Shown piece by piece: positions 34,779 through 42,692 of a stretch of DNA of 64,000 bases (its first letter is position 1; the number at the start of each line of letters is the position of its first letter). The stretch is from NCBI RefSeq assembly GCF_900102815.1, contig NZ_FNGF01000001.1, forward strand, positions 425,297 through 489,296, read 5' to 3'. Position numbers and translations under genes: made by a program. A model generated the notes under the pieces. It was not told where the DNA came from and did no database searches. It saw only the letters and a program-made list of their open reading frames with translations. This DNA comes from Glycomyces sambucus (GTDB lineage: Bacteria > Actinomycetota > Actinomycetes > Mycobacteriales > Micromonosporaceae).

Positions 34779-36059
34779 ATGGTCCAGATATCCCGGAGAA
34801 CACTCCTCGGAGCAGGGGCGGCGCTCGGCGCCGGACCGCTGCTCACCGCCTGCGGCTCCCCGTTCGACGACACCACCGCCGCCGGCGGGAACGTCCTGGA
34901 GTTCGTCACCTTCTACACCGGCCCCGACGGCGTCGTCATGCAGGGCATCGTCGACCGGTACAACGAGCAGTCGACCGGGGCGCAGATCCGCATGTCCGCC
35001 CCCGCGTACGGCGGCGACTACCTCACCAAGCTCGTCACCTCGTCCATCGCCGGGAACCCGCCCGCGATCATGGCCCTCCACAACAACGAGGTCCCGCCCC
35101 TGCGCCGGTTCCTGCACGAGCTCGACCTCGCCTCGTTCGGCTTCGCCGAGGCCGACTTCGTGGAGGGCACGCAGGACCTCGGCCTCGTCGACGGGAAGCG
35201 CCTGGGCATCACCATGAGCACCGGCCCGCAGGCGATGGTCTACAACAAGCGCCTGTTCGCCGACGCCGGCCTCGACCCCGAGTCGCCGCCGGCCGACGCG
35301 CGGGAGTTCCTGGAGGCCGGCAAGGCCCTCAAGGAGTCCGGCGTGTGGGGCTTCATCCGCGAGCCCGCCGCGTGGATGCCGTGGCTGACCATGAACTGGC
35401 AGAACGGCGGCGAGATCGTCGCCGAGGACGGCACGGCGCTGTTCGACTCCGACGCCTCCCTGGAGGCGATCGACATGGAGCGGCGCTGGGTCCACGAGGA
35501 CGGCATCGCCCCCTCCCAGCTCCTCGACGGCGTCCAGATGGGCCAGCAGTTCCAGGACGAGCAGGTCGGGATGATCTTCATCGGCCCGTGGGGCCTGGCC
35601 GACATGGTCAAGGCCACCGAGGAGGACGGCAAGGACTTCGGGGTCGCGCCGCTCCCGGCGTTCTTCGACGCCGCCCCGGCCGTCGCCGCGACCTCCCACG
35701 TCTACTGCATCCCCAAGCAGCGCAGCAACGACGACTGGGTGAGCGCCGAGGCCGCCAAGTTCATCGAGTGGGTGGTGCGCGAGGGCTCGGTCACCTGGGC
35801 CGGGTCGCAGGCGCCCTCCTTCAACGGGGTCGACGCCGCGATCGCCGCCAGCGACGACCCGGTCGTCACCGCGATGACCACGTTCGTCGCCGAGCAGCCG
35901 CGCGCCCGGTTCCTGCCGTACGTGCCGCGCTGGAACCAGGCGTTCACCTACCTCACCAGCGCCACGCAGTCCATCGTGTACCGCAACGAGGACCCGCAGG
36001 CGCTCATGTCCCAGGCCGCCGAGCAGGCCACCGCCGCGATCAAGGGGGCCACGCGATGA
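34779..36059 (+). CDS. Sugar ABC transporter substrate-binding lipoprotein
   Basis: A 426-residue family 1 solute-binding lipoprotein for an oligosaccharide. Tat signal ISRRTLLG (4-11) and lipobox LTAC ending at Cys25. The mature part contains the usual hinge segments GPQAMVYNKRLFADAGLDP, WLTMNWQNGGEIV and GVAPLPAFF. It heads an operon with two permeases, a GH39-like enzyme and an aldehyde dehydrogenase, under the GntR operator, so its ligand is probably the substrate of that glycosidase. AAGGAGG precedes the ATG. There is no ATPase gene in the operon; a shared MsmK/MsiK-type ATPase elsewhere is expected. Confidence 0.92.
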   Translation: MVQISRRTLLGAGAALGAGPLLTACGSPFDDTTAAGGNVLEFVTFYTGPDGVVMQGIVDRYNEQSTGAQIRMSAPAYGGDYLTKLVTSSIAGNPPAIMALHNNEVPPLRRFLHELDLASFGFAEADFVEGTQDLGLVDGKRLGITMSTGPQAMVYNKRLFADAGLDPESPPADAREFLEAGKALKESGVWGFIREPAAWMPWLTMNWQNGGEIVAEDGTALFDSDASLEAIDMERRWVHEDGIAPSQLLDGVQMGQQFQDEQVGMIFIGPWGLADMVKATEEDGKDFGVAPLPAFFDAAPAVAATSHVYCIPKQRSNDDWVSAEAAKFIEWVVREGSVTWAGSQAPSFNGVDAAIAASDDPVVTAMTTFVAEQPRARFLPYVPRWNQAFTYLTSATQSIVYRNEDPQALMSQAAEQATAAIKGATR

Positions 36060-36967
36060 CCGCCGCCACCGAGACCCGGGCAGCCCCCGCGAAGCCGAAG
36101 CGCCGCAAGCGGCTCACGCGGACCGGGATCCTGTTCGCCGCCCCGTTCCTGGCGCTGCTGGTGTTCCTGTGGGTCGTGCCCGTCGTCAACGGCTTCTGGG
36201 TCAGCCTCACCGACACCAACATGGCCGAGGGCACCGGCGGGTTCGTCGGCCTCGACAACTACGCGAACCTCGCCACCGACCCCGACTTCCATGCGGCCCT
36301 TGGCAACACCGCCCTGTTCGTGGTCCTCAACGTGCCCGTGCTGGTGGCGGTGGGGCTGCTCCTGGCGATGCTGCTCAACCAGCGGCTCGGCGGGCGCGGC
36401 GCGATCCGGGCGGCGTTCATCTCCCCCTACCTGCTCACCGGCGCCGCCGTCGCCATCATCTGGCAGACCGCGCTCAACCCGCTGAGCGGCAACGTCAACC
36501 AGATCCTCGGCGCGGTCGGCCTGCCCGAGCAGGCGTGGCTGTCGACGCCCGGCGAGGCGATGGGCGCGGTCGTGCTCATCACCCTGTGGTGGCGCGTCGG
36601 GTTCCCGCTGCTGGTGCTCCTCGCCGCGCTCCAGGACATCCCCGCGCAGCTCTACGAGGCCGCGAAGATCGACGGCGCGAACGTGTGGCAGCGGTTCCGG
36701 TACATCACGCTCCCGGCCATCGCCCCGGTGCTCATGCTCGTGGTGCTGCTGCGGCTCATCGACTCGTTCAAGGTCTTCGAGCAGGTCTACCTGGTGACGC
36801 AGGGCGGGCCCGCCGGCTCGACCCGGGTCGTGCTCCAGATGCTCTACGAGTCCGGCTTCCGCGACTTCCAGACCGGGTACGCCTCGGCCGTCGGCTGGGC
36901 GCTGGCCCTCATCATCCTCGTCGTCACCGTCATCCAGCTCGCGCTCACCCGAAGGAGGGCATCGTGA
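36056..36967 (+). CDS. Sugar ABC transporter permease (MalF-like)
   Basis: A 303-residue permease with a basic cytoplasmic N-terminus and six membrane helices. The coupling (EAA) loop reads EAAKIDGANVWQRFRYITLPAIAP. The first helix region ILFAAPFLALLVFLWVVPVVNGFWVSL is typical of MalF/UgpA partners. The ATG overlaps the binding-protein stop (ATGA). It pairs with the next permease to form the pore. Confidence 0.93.
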   Translation: MTAATETRAAPAKPKRRKRLTRTGILFAAPFLALLVFLWVVPVVNGFWVSLTDTNMAEGTGGFVGLDNYANLATDPDFHAALGNTALFVVLNVPVLVAVGLLLAMLLNQRLGGRGAIRAAFISPYLLTGAAVAIIWQTALNPLSGNVNQILGAVGLPEQAWLSTPGEAMGAVVLITLWWRVGFPLLVLLAALQDIPAQLYEAAKIDGANVWQRFRYITLPAIAPVLMLVVLLRLIDSFKVFEQVYLVTQGGPAGSTRVVLQMLYESGFRDFQTGYASAVGWALALIILVVTVIQLALTRRRAS

Positions 36968-37857
36968 CGACAGTTGAAGCAGCCGTCGCGGCCGAGACCG
37001 AACGCCCCGCCCGCCGCCCCAAGGGCGGGCCCGACCGGCGCGCCCGCCGCATCGCCACCGCGGTCGCCGCGGTCCTGGCCTTGGCCTGGACCCTGCCGAT
37101 CCTGTGGGTCCTCATCGGCTCGTTCAACGCCGAGCGGATCACCTCCGGCACCGGGTTCTACCCGTCCGACCCCACCGGCGAGAACTGGTCGAAGCTCGTG
37201 CAGCCCGACGGGCGCGCGGTGAACGTGTTCATCGCGTTCTTCAACAGCACCGTCGTCGCCGTGACCGCCACCGTGCTCGCGCTCGTCGTGTGCTCGATGA
37301 TGGCGTACGCGCTCGCCCGGCTGCCGTTCCGCGGCTCCGCGGTGGTCCTCGCCGCGATCGTCCTCATGATGCTCGTGCCGACCGAGGTCATCCTGGTGCC
37401 GCTGTTCAAGCAGTTCGCGGCGCTCGGGCTGCTGAACACCTACGGGGCCTTGATCATCCCGCACGTGGTGTCGCTGTTCGGGGTGGTGCTGCTGCGGCAG
37501 TTCATCGCGAACCTGCCCGTGGAGCTCACCGAGGCCGCGAAGATCGACGGCGCCAACGCCTGGCAGAACTACCGCTACATCGTGCTGCCGCTCATCCGGC
37601 CCGGCCTGGCGACGCTCGGCATCCTCGTGTTCCTCGCGGCCTGGAACGACTTCCTGTGGCCGCTCATCGCCACCAGCACCCCGTCCATGCAGACGCTGCC
37701 GCTCGCGCTCATCACGTTCCGGTCCGCCTACGGCGACAGCGAGTACGGGGTGGTCATGGCGTCCACGATCCTCGCCATCACCCCGCCGCTGCTCATCTTC
37801 CTCCTCGCCCAGCGATTCATCGTCGCGGGCATCAGCAACACCGGTCTGAAAGGTTGA
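36964..37857 (+). CDS. Sugar ABC transporter permease (MalG-like)
   Basis: A 297-residue second permease, six helices, with the EAA loop EAAKIDGANAWQNYRYIVLPLIRPGLATL and a C-terminus RFIVAGISNTGLKG, the near-invariant tail of MalG-type proteins. Its GTG overlaps the upstream stop (GTGA). It is co-translated with the MalF-like partner and followed 2 nt later by the GH39-like gene. Confidence 0.93.
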   Translation: MTTVEAAVAAETERPARRPKGGPDRRARRIATAVAAVLALAWTLPILWVLIGSFNAERITSGTGFYPSDPTGENWSKLVQPDGRAVNVFIAFFNSTVVAVTATVLALVVCSMMAYALARLPFRGSAVVLAAIVLMMLVPTEVILVPLFKQFAALGLLNTYGALIIPHVVSLFGVVLLRQFIANLPVELTEAAKIDGANAWQNYRYIVLPLIRPGLATLGILVFLAAWNDFLWPLIATSTPSMQTLPLALITFRSAYGDSEYGVVMASTILAITPPLLIFLLAQRFIVAGISNTGLKG

Positions 37858-37859
37858 CA

Positions 37860-39587
37860 ATGGCCAACACCACGCGATCCTCCGAGCACGCCGGGCACAA
37901 CCGGGTGCACCCGACCGCCGCCCGGTCCGACCCGGACCCGCGGCACGTGCGCGAAGCGGAGGTCCGCATCGACGCCGCCGCCCCGAGCGGGGCGCTCGCG
38001 CCGATCTGGGCGAGCATGGGCTACGACGAGATCAACTACACCTACCGGCCCGACGGGAAGCGCCTGCTGGGCGCCATCGGCGAGTTCTCCCCGCAGGCGT
38101 TCCACGTGCGGCCCCACTACATGTTCTGCTCCGGCTCCGGCTGGGGGCAGCCGCACTGGGGCAACGGGAACGTCTACCACGAGGACGCCGAAGGGAACCC
38201 GTTCTACGACTTCACGCTCCTGGACGAGACGTACGACGCGATCGTGGGCGCCGGCCACCACGTGCTCGTCGAACTCGGGTTCACGCCCAAGGACCTGGTG
38301 CCCGAGAAGGCGAAGGACGTCTTCCCGGTGATCTCCAGCCCCACCGTCTACAGCGCCTACGAGCACGGCCTGTGGTCGTTCCCGCCCAAGGACTACGGCA
38401 AGTGGGCCGGGCTGTGCGCCGCCACCGCCGCGCACGTCCTGGAGCGCTACGGCGCCGAGGAGGTCGCGACCTGGGTGTGGGAGCTGTGGAACGAGCCCGA
38501 CATCTTCTACTGGCGCGGCACTCCGCAGCAGTACTACGACCTGTACACGGTGACCGTGGAGGCGATCCGGAGCGTGCTGCCGGACGCGCGCGTCGGCGGC
38601 CCCTCGGTCACCGGCGGCGACGCGGGCGTCGAGTTCCTGCGCGGGTTCCTGGAGCACTGCAAGGAGACCGGGACGCCGCTGGACTACGTCTCGTTCCACA
38701 CCAAGGGGTCGGCGTTCACGCCGTGGCGGACCTACGGGCCCATCGGGGCGCCCGCGCCCGTCCAGGAGTCCCCGTCTTCGATGAAGATGCTGTTCGAGGT
38801 GGACCGGCTCCTGGCGGTCATGGGCGAGTTCCCAGAGTACGCGGGCCTGCCCGCGCTCATCGACGAGTGCGACGCGGGCGTGCCCGCCCACCACTCCGCC
38901 TACGACAACCCGAACTTCCGGTTCCAGAACACCGAGTACTACCCGGTGTTCCAGGCCAAGCTCATGAAGAAGCTCCTCGACCTCAGCGACGCGTACCGGG
39001 GCAACATCGAGCAGGCCACCACCTGGTCGTTCTACTTCGAGGGCGAACGGTACTTCGAGGGCACGCGGTCGTGGACCACCCAGGGCGGCATCGAGAAGCC
39101 GTTCATGAACGCCTACCGGCTCTTCGCGCGCCTCGGCGGCGAGCGACTGCCGGCGCAGTCCGACGCGTCGTTCCCCATCGACGACCTCTCCGGGCGCGAG
39201 TACGGGATGCCCGAGGAGGTCGACGCCCTCGCCTCGATCGGCGCGGACGGCACCGTGACCGCGCTCGTGTGGCGCCACGGCGACGACCAGTACGCGCAGG
39301 ACGCCGAGCCGACCGCCGCGGTGCTGGCCTTCAGCGGCCTCGCCGCCGCCTCCTACACCGCCACGGAGTACCGGATCGACGCCGACCACTCCAACGCGCA
39401 CACCGTGTGGGAGGCGCTCGGGTCGCCGCAGGAGCCCGACGCGGAGGACCTGGCCCGCATCCACTCCCGGCAGGGCCTGGAGACGCTGGGCGAGCCGCGC
39501 GCGGTGGACGTCGAGGGCGGGGCCCTGCGGTACGAGACCGCGCTGCCGCTGCCGTCGGTGTCCCTGGTGGTGCTGGAACCGCGATGA
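37860..39587 (+). CDS. GH39-like glycoside hydrolase
   Basis: A 575-residue intracellular (no signal peptide) clan A glycosidase resembling GH39 beta-xylosidases and alpha-L-iduronidases. The barrel contains WVWELWNEPDIFYWRG, whose Glu212 is the likely acid/base, and ALIDECDAGV, whose Glu336 is the likely nucleophile. A C-terminal beta-sandwich follows (VTALVWRHGDD, LAAASYTATEYRID). The N-terminal YDEINYTYRPDGKRLLGAIGE and PHYMFCSGSG are GH39 hallmarks. Because the enzyme is cytoplasmic and follows the transporter, it probably hydrolyses an imported oligosaccharide, perhaps one with xylosyl or uronosyl residues given the FCD regulator; that is inference. Confidence 0.82.
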   Translation: MANTTRSSEHAGHNRVHPTAARSDPDPRHVREAEVRIDAAAPSGALAPIWASMGYDEINYTYRPDGKRLLGAIGEFSPQAFHVRPHYMFCSGSGWGQPHWGNGNVYHEDAEGNPFYDFTLLDETYDAIVGAGHHVLVELGFTPKDLVPEKAKDVFPVISSPTVYSAYEHGLWSFPPKDYGKWAGLCAATAAHVLERYGAEEVATWVWELWNEPDIFYWRGTPQQYYDLYTVTVEAIRSVLPDARVGGPSVTGGDAGVEFLRGFLEHCKETGTPLDYVSFHTKGSAFTPWRTYGPIGAPAPVQESPSSMKMLFEVDRLLAVMGEFPEYAGLPALIDECDAGVPAHHSAYDNPNFRFQNTEYYPVFQAKLMKKLLDLSDAYRGNIEQATTWSFYFEGERYFEGTRSWTTQGGIEKPFMNAYRLFARLGGERLPAQSDASFPIDDLSGREYGMPEEVDALASIGADGTVTALVWRHGDDQYAQDAEPTAAVLAFSGLAAASYTATEYRIDADHSNAHTVWEALGSPQEPDAEDLARIHSRQGLETLGEPRAVDVEGGALRYETALPLPSVSLVVLEPR

Positions 39588-41008
39588 CCGAGACCCAGTT
39601 GTTCGTCGGCGGCCGCCTCCGCGCGGCCGCCGGCGGCGGGACGATGCCGCTCCACGACCCGGCCACCGGTCGGGTGACCGGGAGCGCGGCGCGGGCGAGC
39701 GAGTCTGATGTGGACGAGGCGTTGGAGGCGGTGGCGCGCGGCGCCGCCGCGTGGCGCCGGTCCGACCCGCGGGAGCGGGCGCGGGTCCTCGACGGGGCCG
39801 CGGCGCTGCTGCGGTCGCGGGCCGAGGAGGTCGCGCGGGCGATCACCGCCGAGCAGGGCAAGCCGCTGGGCGAGGCGCGCGCCGAGGTCGAGCAGTCCGC
39901 CGGGTACTTCGACTGGTTCGCCAAGGAGGCCGTGCGCGACCTCGGCCGCACCTGGTCGGACGGCGACCGCACGTTCGCGGTCGAGCGCCGCCCGATCGGG
40001 CCCGTGGCCGCGTTCACGGCCTGGAACTTCCCGGCCTCGCTCCCGGCGCGCAAGCTCGCCCCGGCCGTGGCCGCCGGGTGCTCGATCCTGGTCAAGCCCG
40101 CCGAGGAGGCGCCGAGCGCGGCGCTCGCGATGGCGCGGTGCCTGGTCGAGGCGGGCCTGCCCGGCGACGCGGTCGCCGTGGTCACCGGGGACGCCCCCGC
40201 GATCGCCGAGCGCGTCATCGGGTCGCCGGTGATCCGCAAGATCACCCTGACCGGGTCGATCCCGGTCGGGCGCGAACTCGTGCGGCTCTCGGCCGAGCAC
40301 CTGCAGCCGCTCAGCCTCGAACTCGGCGGCCACGCCCCGGCGATCGTGCTGCCGGGAGCCGACATCGCCGCTGCCGCAAGGACACTGGCGAGCGCGAAGT
40401 TCCGCAACGCCGGGCAGGTGTGCATCTCCCCCACCCGGTTCTTCGTGCCGGAGGCCGACGCGGAGGCGTTCGCGGCCGAGTTCGCGCGCACCGCCGCGGC
40501 ACTGGTGGTCGGGCCCGGGGACCGTGACGGCGTGGACGTGGGCCCGCTCGCCAACGAGCGGCGCCTGGCGGCCGTGGAGTCCCTGGTGGCGGACCTGCGG
40601 GAGGGCGGCGCGCGGGTGCTCACCGGCGGGCGCCGGCCCGAGGGCCTGCCCGGGTGGTTCTACGAGCCCACGGTGGTGGTCGACGTGCCCGCGACCGCGC
40701 GGGTGCTCACCGAGGAGCCGTTCGGGCCGGTCGCGCCGATCCTGCCGTACGCGGACCTCGACGAGGCCGTGGCCCGCGCGAACGCCGTGGAGCAGGGCCT
40801 CGCGGCCTACGTCTTCGGTCCCGAGGACGCGGGGCGCGAGGCGGCGGCGCGGCTGGAGGTCGGCATGGTCGGGGTGAACAGCACCGCCCTGGCGGTCGCC
40901 GAAGCGCCGTTCGGCGGCGTCAAGTCCTCCGGCTACGGCCGCGAGGGCGGCACCGAGGGCATCGGCGAGTACACCGTCGCCGTCTACACCCAGGTCCGCC
41001 CCCAGTAG
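39584..41008 (+). CDS. NAD(P)-dependent aldehyde dehydrogenase
   Basis: A 474-residue aldehyde dehydrogenase of the succinate-semialdehyde/glycolaldehyde type. General base Glu246 is in LELGGHAP and catalytic Cys280 in NAGQVCISP; FTAWNFPAS and TGSIPVGREL form the cofactor site. The ATG overlaps the GH39-like stop (ATGA), making it the last gene of the operon, and a strong terminator follows. In this setting it may oxidise an aldose or a semialdehyde from pentose or uronate breakdown. This complements AldO across the divergent promoter, which would supply aldoses from alditols. Confidence 0.92.
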   Translation: MTETQLFVGGRLRAAAGGGTMPLHDPATGRVTGSAARASESDVDEALEAVARGAAAWRRSDPRERARVLDGAAALLRSRAEEVARAITAEQGKPLGEARAEVEQSAGYFDWFAKEAVRDLGRTWSDGDRTFAVERRPIGPVAAFTAWNFPASLPARKLAPAVAAGCSILVKPAEEAPSAALAMARCLVEAGLPGDAVAVVTGDAPAIAERVIGSPVIRKITLTGSIPVGRELVRLSAEHLQPLSLELGGHAPAIVLPGADIAAAARTLASAKFRNAGQVCISPTRFFVPEADAEAFAAEFARTAAALVVGPGDRDGVDVGPLANERRLAAVESLVADLREGGARVLTGGRRPEGLPGWFYEPTVVVDVPATARVLTEEPFGPVAPILPYADLDEAVARANAVEQGLAAYVFGPEDAGREAAARLEVGMVGVNSTALAVAEAPFGGVKSSGYGREGGTEGIGEYTVAVYTQVRPQ

Positions 41009-41020
41009 TGGCGGCCCGTC

Positions 41021-41054
41021 CCGCGGATCGGCGCCGGTCGGCGCCGATCCGCGG
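41021..41054. terminator. Bidirectional intrinsic terminator
   Basis: Perfect 15-bp stem (41021-41035 with 41040-41054) and GGTC loop between the convergent aldehyde dehydrogenase and orphan binding-protein genes. Confidence 0.85.
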
Positions 41055-41064
41055 GGGCCCTTGG

Positions 41065-42396
41065 CTACTGGGCCAGGATCTCGCGGCTGGCCTCGTCCAT
41101 CTCGGTGAAGACGTCGGCGTCGCGCTCGAAGGTGAAGAACGCCTCGCTCAGCGGCGAGATGGCGTCGCCGACCTCCTGGCCGTGCTCGAAGGCGGGCGTC
41201 TCGAAGAGGGTGCCCGCCTCGAACTGGGCCGTGAACGGCGTGATGTCGATGCCCTGCGCGCCCAGGGACTCGGTGGTGACGGCCATCGAGGAGGCGATCG
41301 ACGGGAAGAAGCTGCCGTCGGCGCCCGCGAGGTCCTGGCACTCGGGCGAGTTCATGTACGAGATCCACGCGAAGGACTCGTCCGGGTGCTCGGTGCCGGC
41401 CCAGATGGAGTCGGCGTTGGAGTTGGAGAGCGCGCGGCGCTCGCCTTCGGGGCCGATGACGCTGGGCGCGATGCCGACGTTCAGGTCCGGGAGCGCGTAG
41501 AAGCTGGTGGCGTTCCACGACCCGGACTGGACGATCGCCACCGAGCCGGAGCCGAGCTGCTCGGCCTGGCCCAGCGTGAACTCGCCCTCGGCGGGCGTGA
41601 GGCCGCGGGTGGAGAGGTCGCGCAGGTACTCGGCGGTGGCGACGTAGCGCGGGTCGGAGTACTGGAGCGTGGTGGGCCAGTTGGGCTCGTCGCCGAGGGT
41701 CCAGCCGGTGGTCGAGGCGAAGTTGGCCCAGGTGTCCTGGCCGTTGACGCCGTTGGAGCCCAGGGAGTTGATGCCGTAGACGGCGACGTTCTCGGGGTCG
41801 AAGCCGGGCTCGTCGCCGCGCACGCCGTTCTCGTCCACGGTGAGGCGGGCGATGACGTCCTCGAAGGTGCCGCCGTCGTCCGGGTTCCAGGTCATGTTCA
41901 TGACGTCCTCGGCGGTGAGCCCGGCGTCGGCGAGCATGTCGGCGTTGTAGTAGAACGCGACCGTGGCCCAGTCCTTGGGGAGCCCGTAGAGCGAGTCGTC
42001 GGTGTAGGTCCAGGTGGGGACCCCGACCGCGAGCTGGTCGAGGTCGTAGCCGGTGGACTCGACGTAGTCGTCCAGGGGCAGGAGCTGGCCCTGCGAGGTG
42101 TACTCGGGGTAGTTGTTCACGTGGTCCATGAACGTGTCCGGGGCGCTGCCGGCGACGAAGCCCGCGGTGAGCTTGGTCCAGTAGTCGTCCCAGGCGTACT
42201 GGGAGATCTCGACGGTGACGCCCGGGTTGGCCTCCTCGAAGGCGGGGACGCACTTCTCCCAGGACTGGGCCTGCTTCTCGTCCCAGGTCCACCACTGGAC
42301 GACGGCGCCGTCCCCGTCGGAGGAGGCGCCGCACGCGGCGGCGGTCGCGGCGAGGACCGCGCAGGCGGCGATCGAGGCGAGTCGGATCGGTCTCAT
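41065..42396 (-). CDS. Orphan sugar ABC transporter substrate-binding lipoprotein
   Basis: A 443-residue family 1 solute-binding lipoprotein, Sec signal (RPIRLASIAACAVLAATAAAC) with lipidation at Cys22. The mature part contains WWTWDEKQAQSWEKCVPAFEEANPGV, WATVAFYYNADMLADAGL and SVAIVQSGSWNATSFYALPDLNVG. No permease gene accompanies it. It is divergent from the GH38 mannosidase and carries upstream the same 13-bp element and spacing as the two GH97 promoters. It may therefore be an additional receptor for the permease pair at 49681-51433. TACGAT (42478-42483, minus strand) is the predicted -10. Confidence 0.9.
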   Translation of the reverse strand: MRPIRLASIAACAVLAATAAACGASSDGDGAVVQWWTWDEKQAQSWEKCVPAFEEANPGVTVEISQYAWDDYWTKLTAGFVAGSAPDTFMDHVNNYPEYTSQGQLLPLDDYVESTGYDLDQLAVGVPTWTYTDDSLYGLPKDWATVAFYYNADMLADAGLTAEDVMNMTWNPDDGGTFEDVIARLTVDENGVRGDEPGFDPENVAVYGINSLGSNGVNGQDTWANFASTTGWTLGDEPNWPTTLQYSDPRYVATAEYLRDLSTRGLTPAEGEFTLGQAEQLGSGSVAIVQSGSWNATSFYALPDLNVGIAPSVIGPEGERRALSNSNADSIWAGTEHPDESFAWISYMNSPECQDLAGADGSFFPSIASSMAVTTESLGAQGIDITPFTAQFEAGTLFETPAFEHGQEVGDAISPLSEAFFTFERDADVFTEMDEASREILAQ

Positions 42397-42525
42397 GGCT
42401 CGGTGGTTCCTGTTCGTCGGGGACGGGGACACGGGGGCACGGGGATCACCGCTCGCCGGTCGTCGGTGACCACGAGCATCGTAAGGACCCCCGGGGCCCG
42501 GGCAGAATGGCTTTCTCGACGCGCC

Positions 42526-42538
42526 CCCTGGACGTTTC
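42526..42538 (-). promoter_or_regulatory. Candidate AraC-binding element, orphan SBP / GH38 promoter
   Basis: Minus-strand reading GAAACGTCCAGGG matches GRAWCGTCCAGGS. It lies 42 bp beyond the predicted -10 (42478-42483) of the orphan binding-protein gene, i.e. around -55 to -65, where an activator would sit next to a poor -35. It is also 155 bp upstream of the divergent mannosidase gene, whose own -10 may be TACACT (42592-42597). Confidence 0.65.
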
Positions 42539-42692
42539 GACTGATGCCTCCGGCCCGGTCTCTCCCGTTTCGCGAACCGCCTGAAAGGGCTTACACTCGC
42601 ATCGGCCGCGGGTGCACCCGCTCGTGGCCGACCCGGCACCGCGAATGCTCGTACCCTTCTCCACCTGGCCTTCTTCACCCAAGGAGTCTCCA

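Noticed and set aside
41065-42396. Binding protein as part of the GH39/aldehyde dehydrogenase operon
   Set aside because: It is on the opposite strand, separated by a bidirectional terminator, and has the AraC-type element upstream rather than the GntR operator.
42567-42577. GTTTCGCGAAC as a LacI operator for the mannosidase
   Set aside because: The short near-palindrome is suggestive, but CG-centred short palindromes are frequent in this GC-rich DNA and it has no counterpart at the co-regulated genes.
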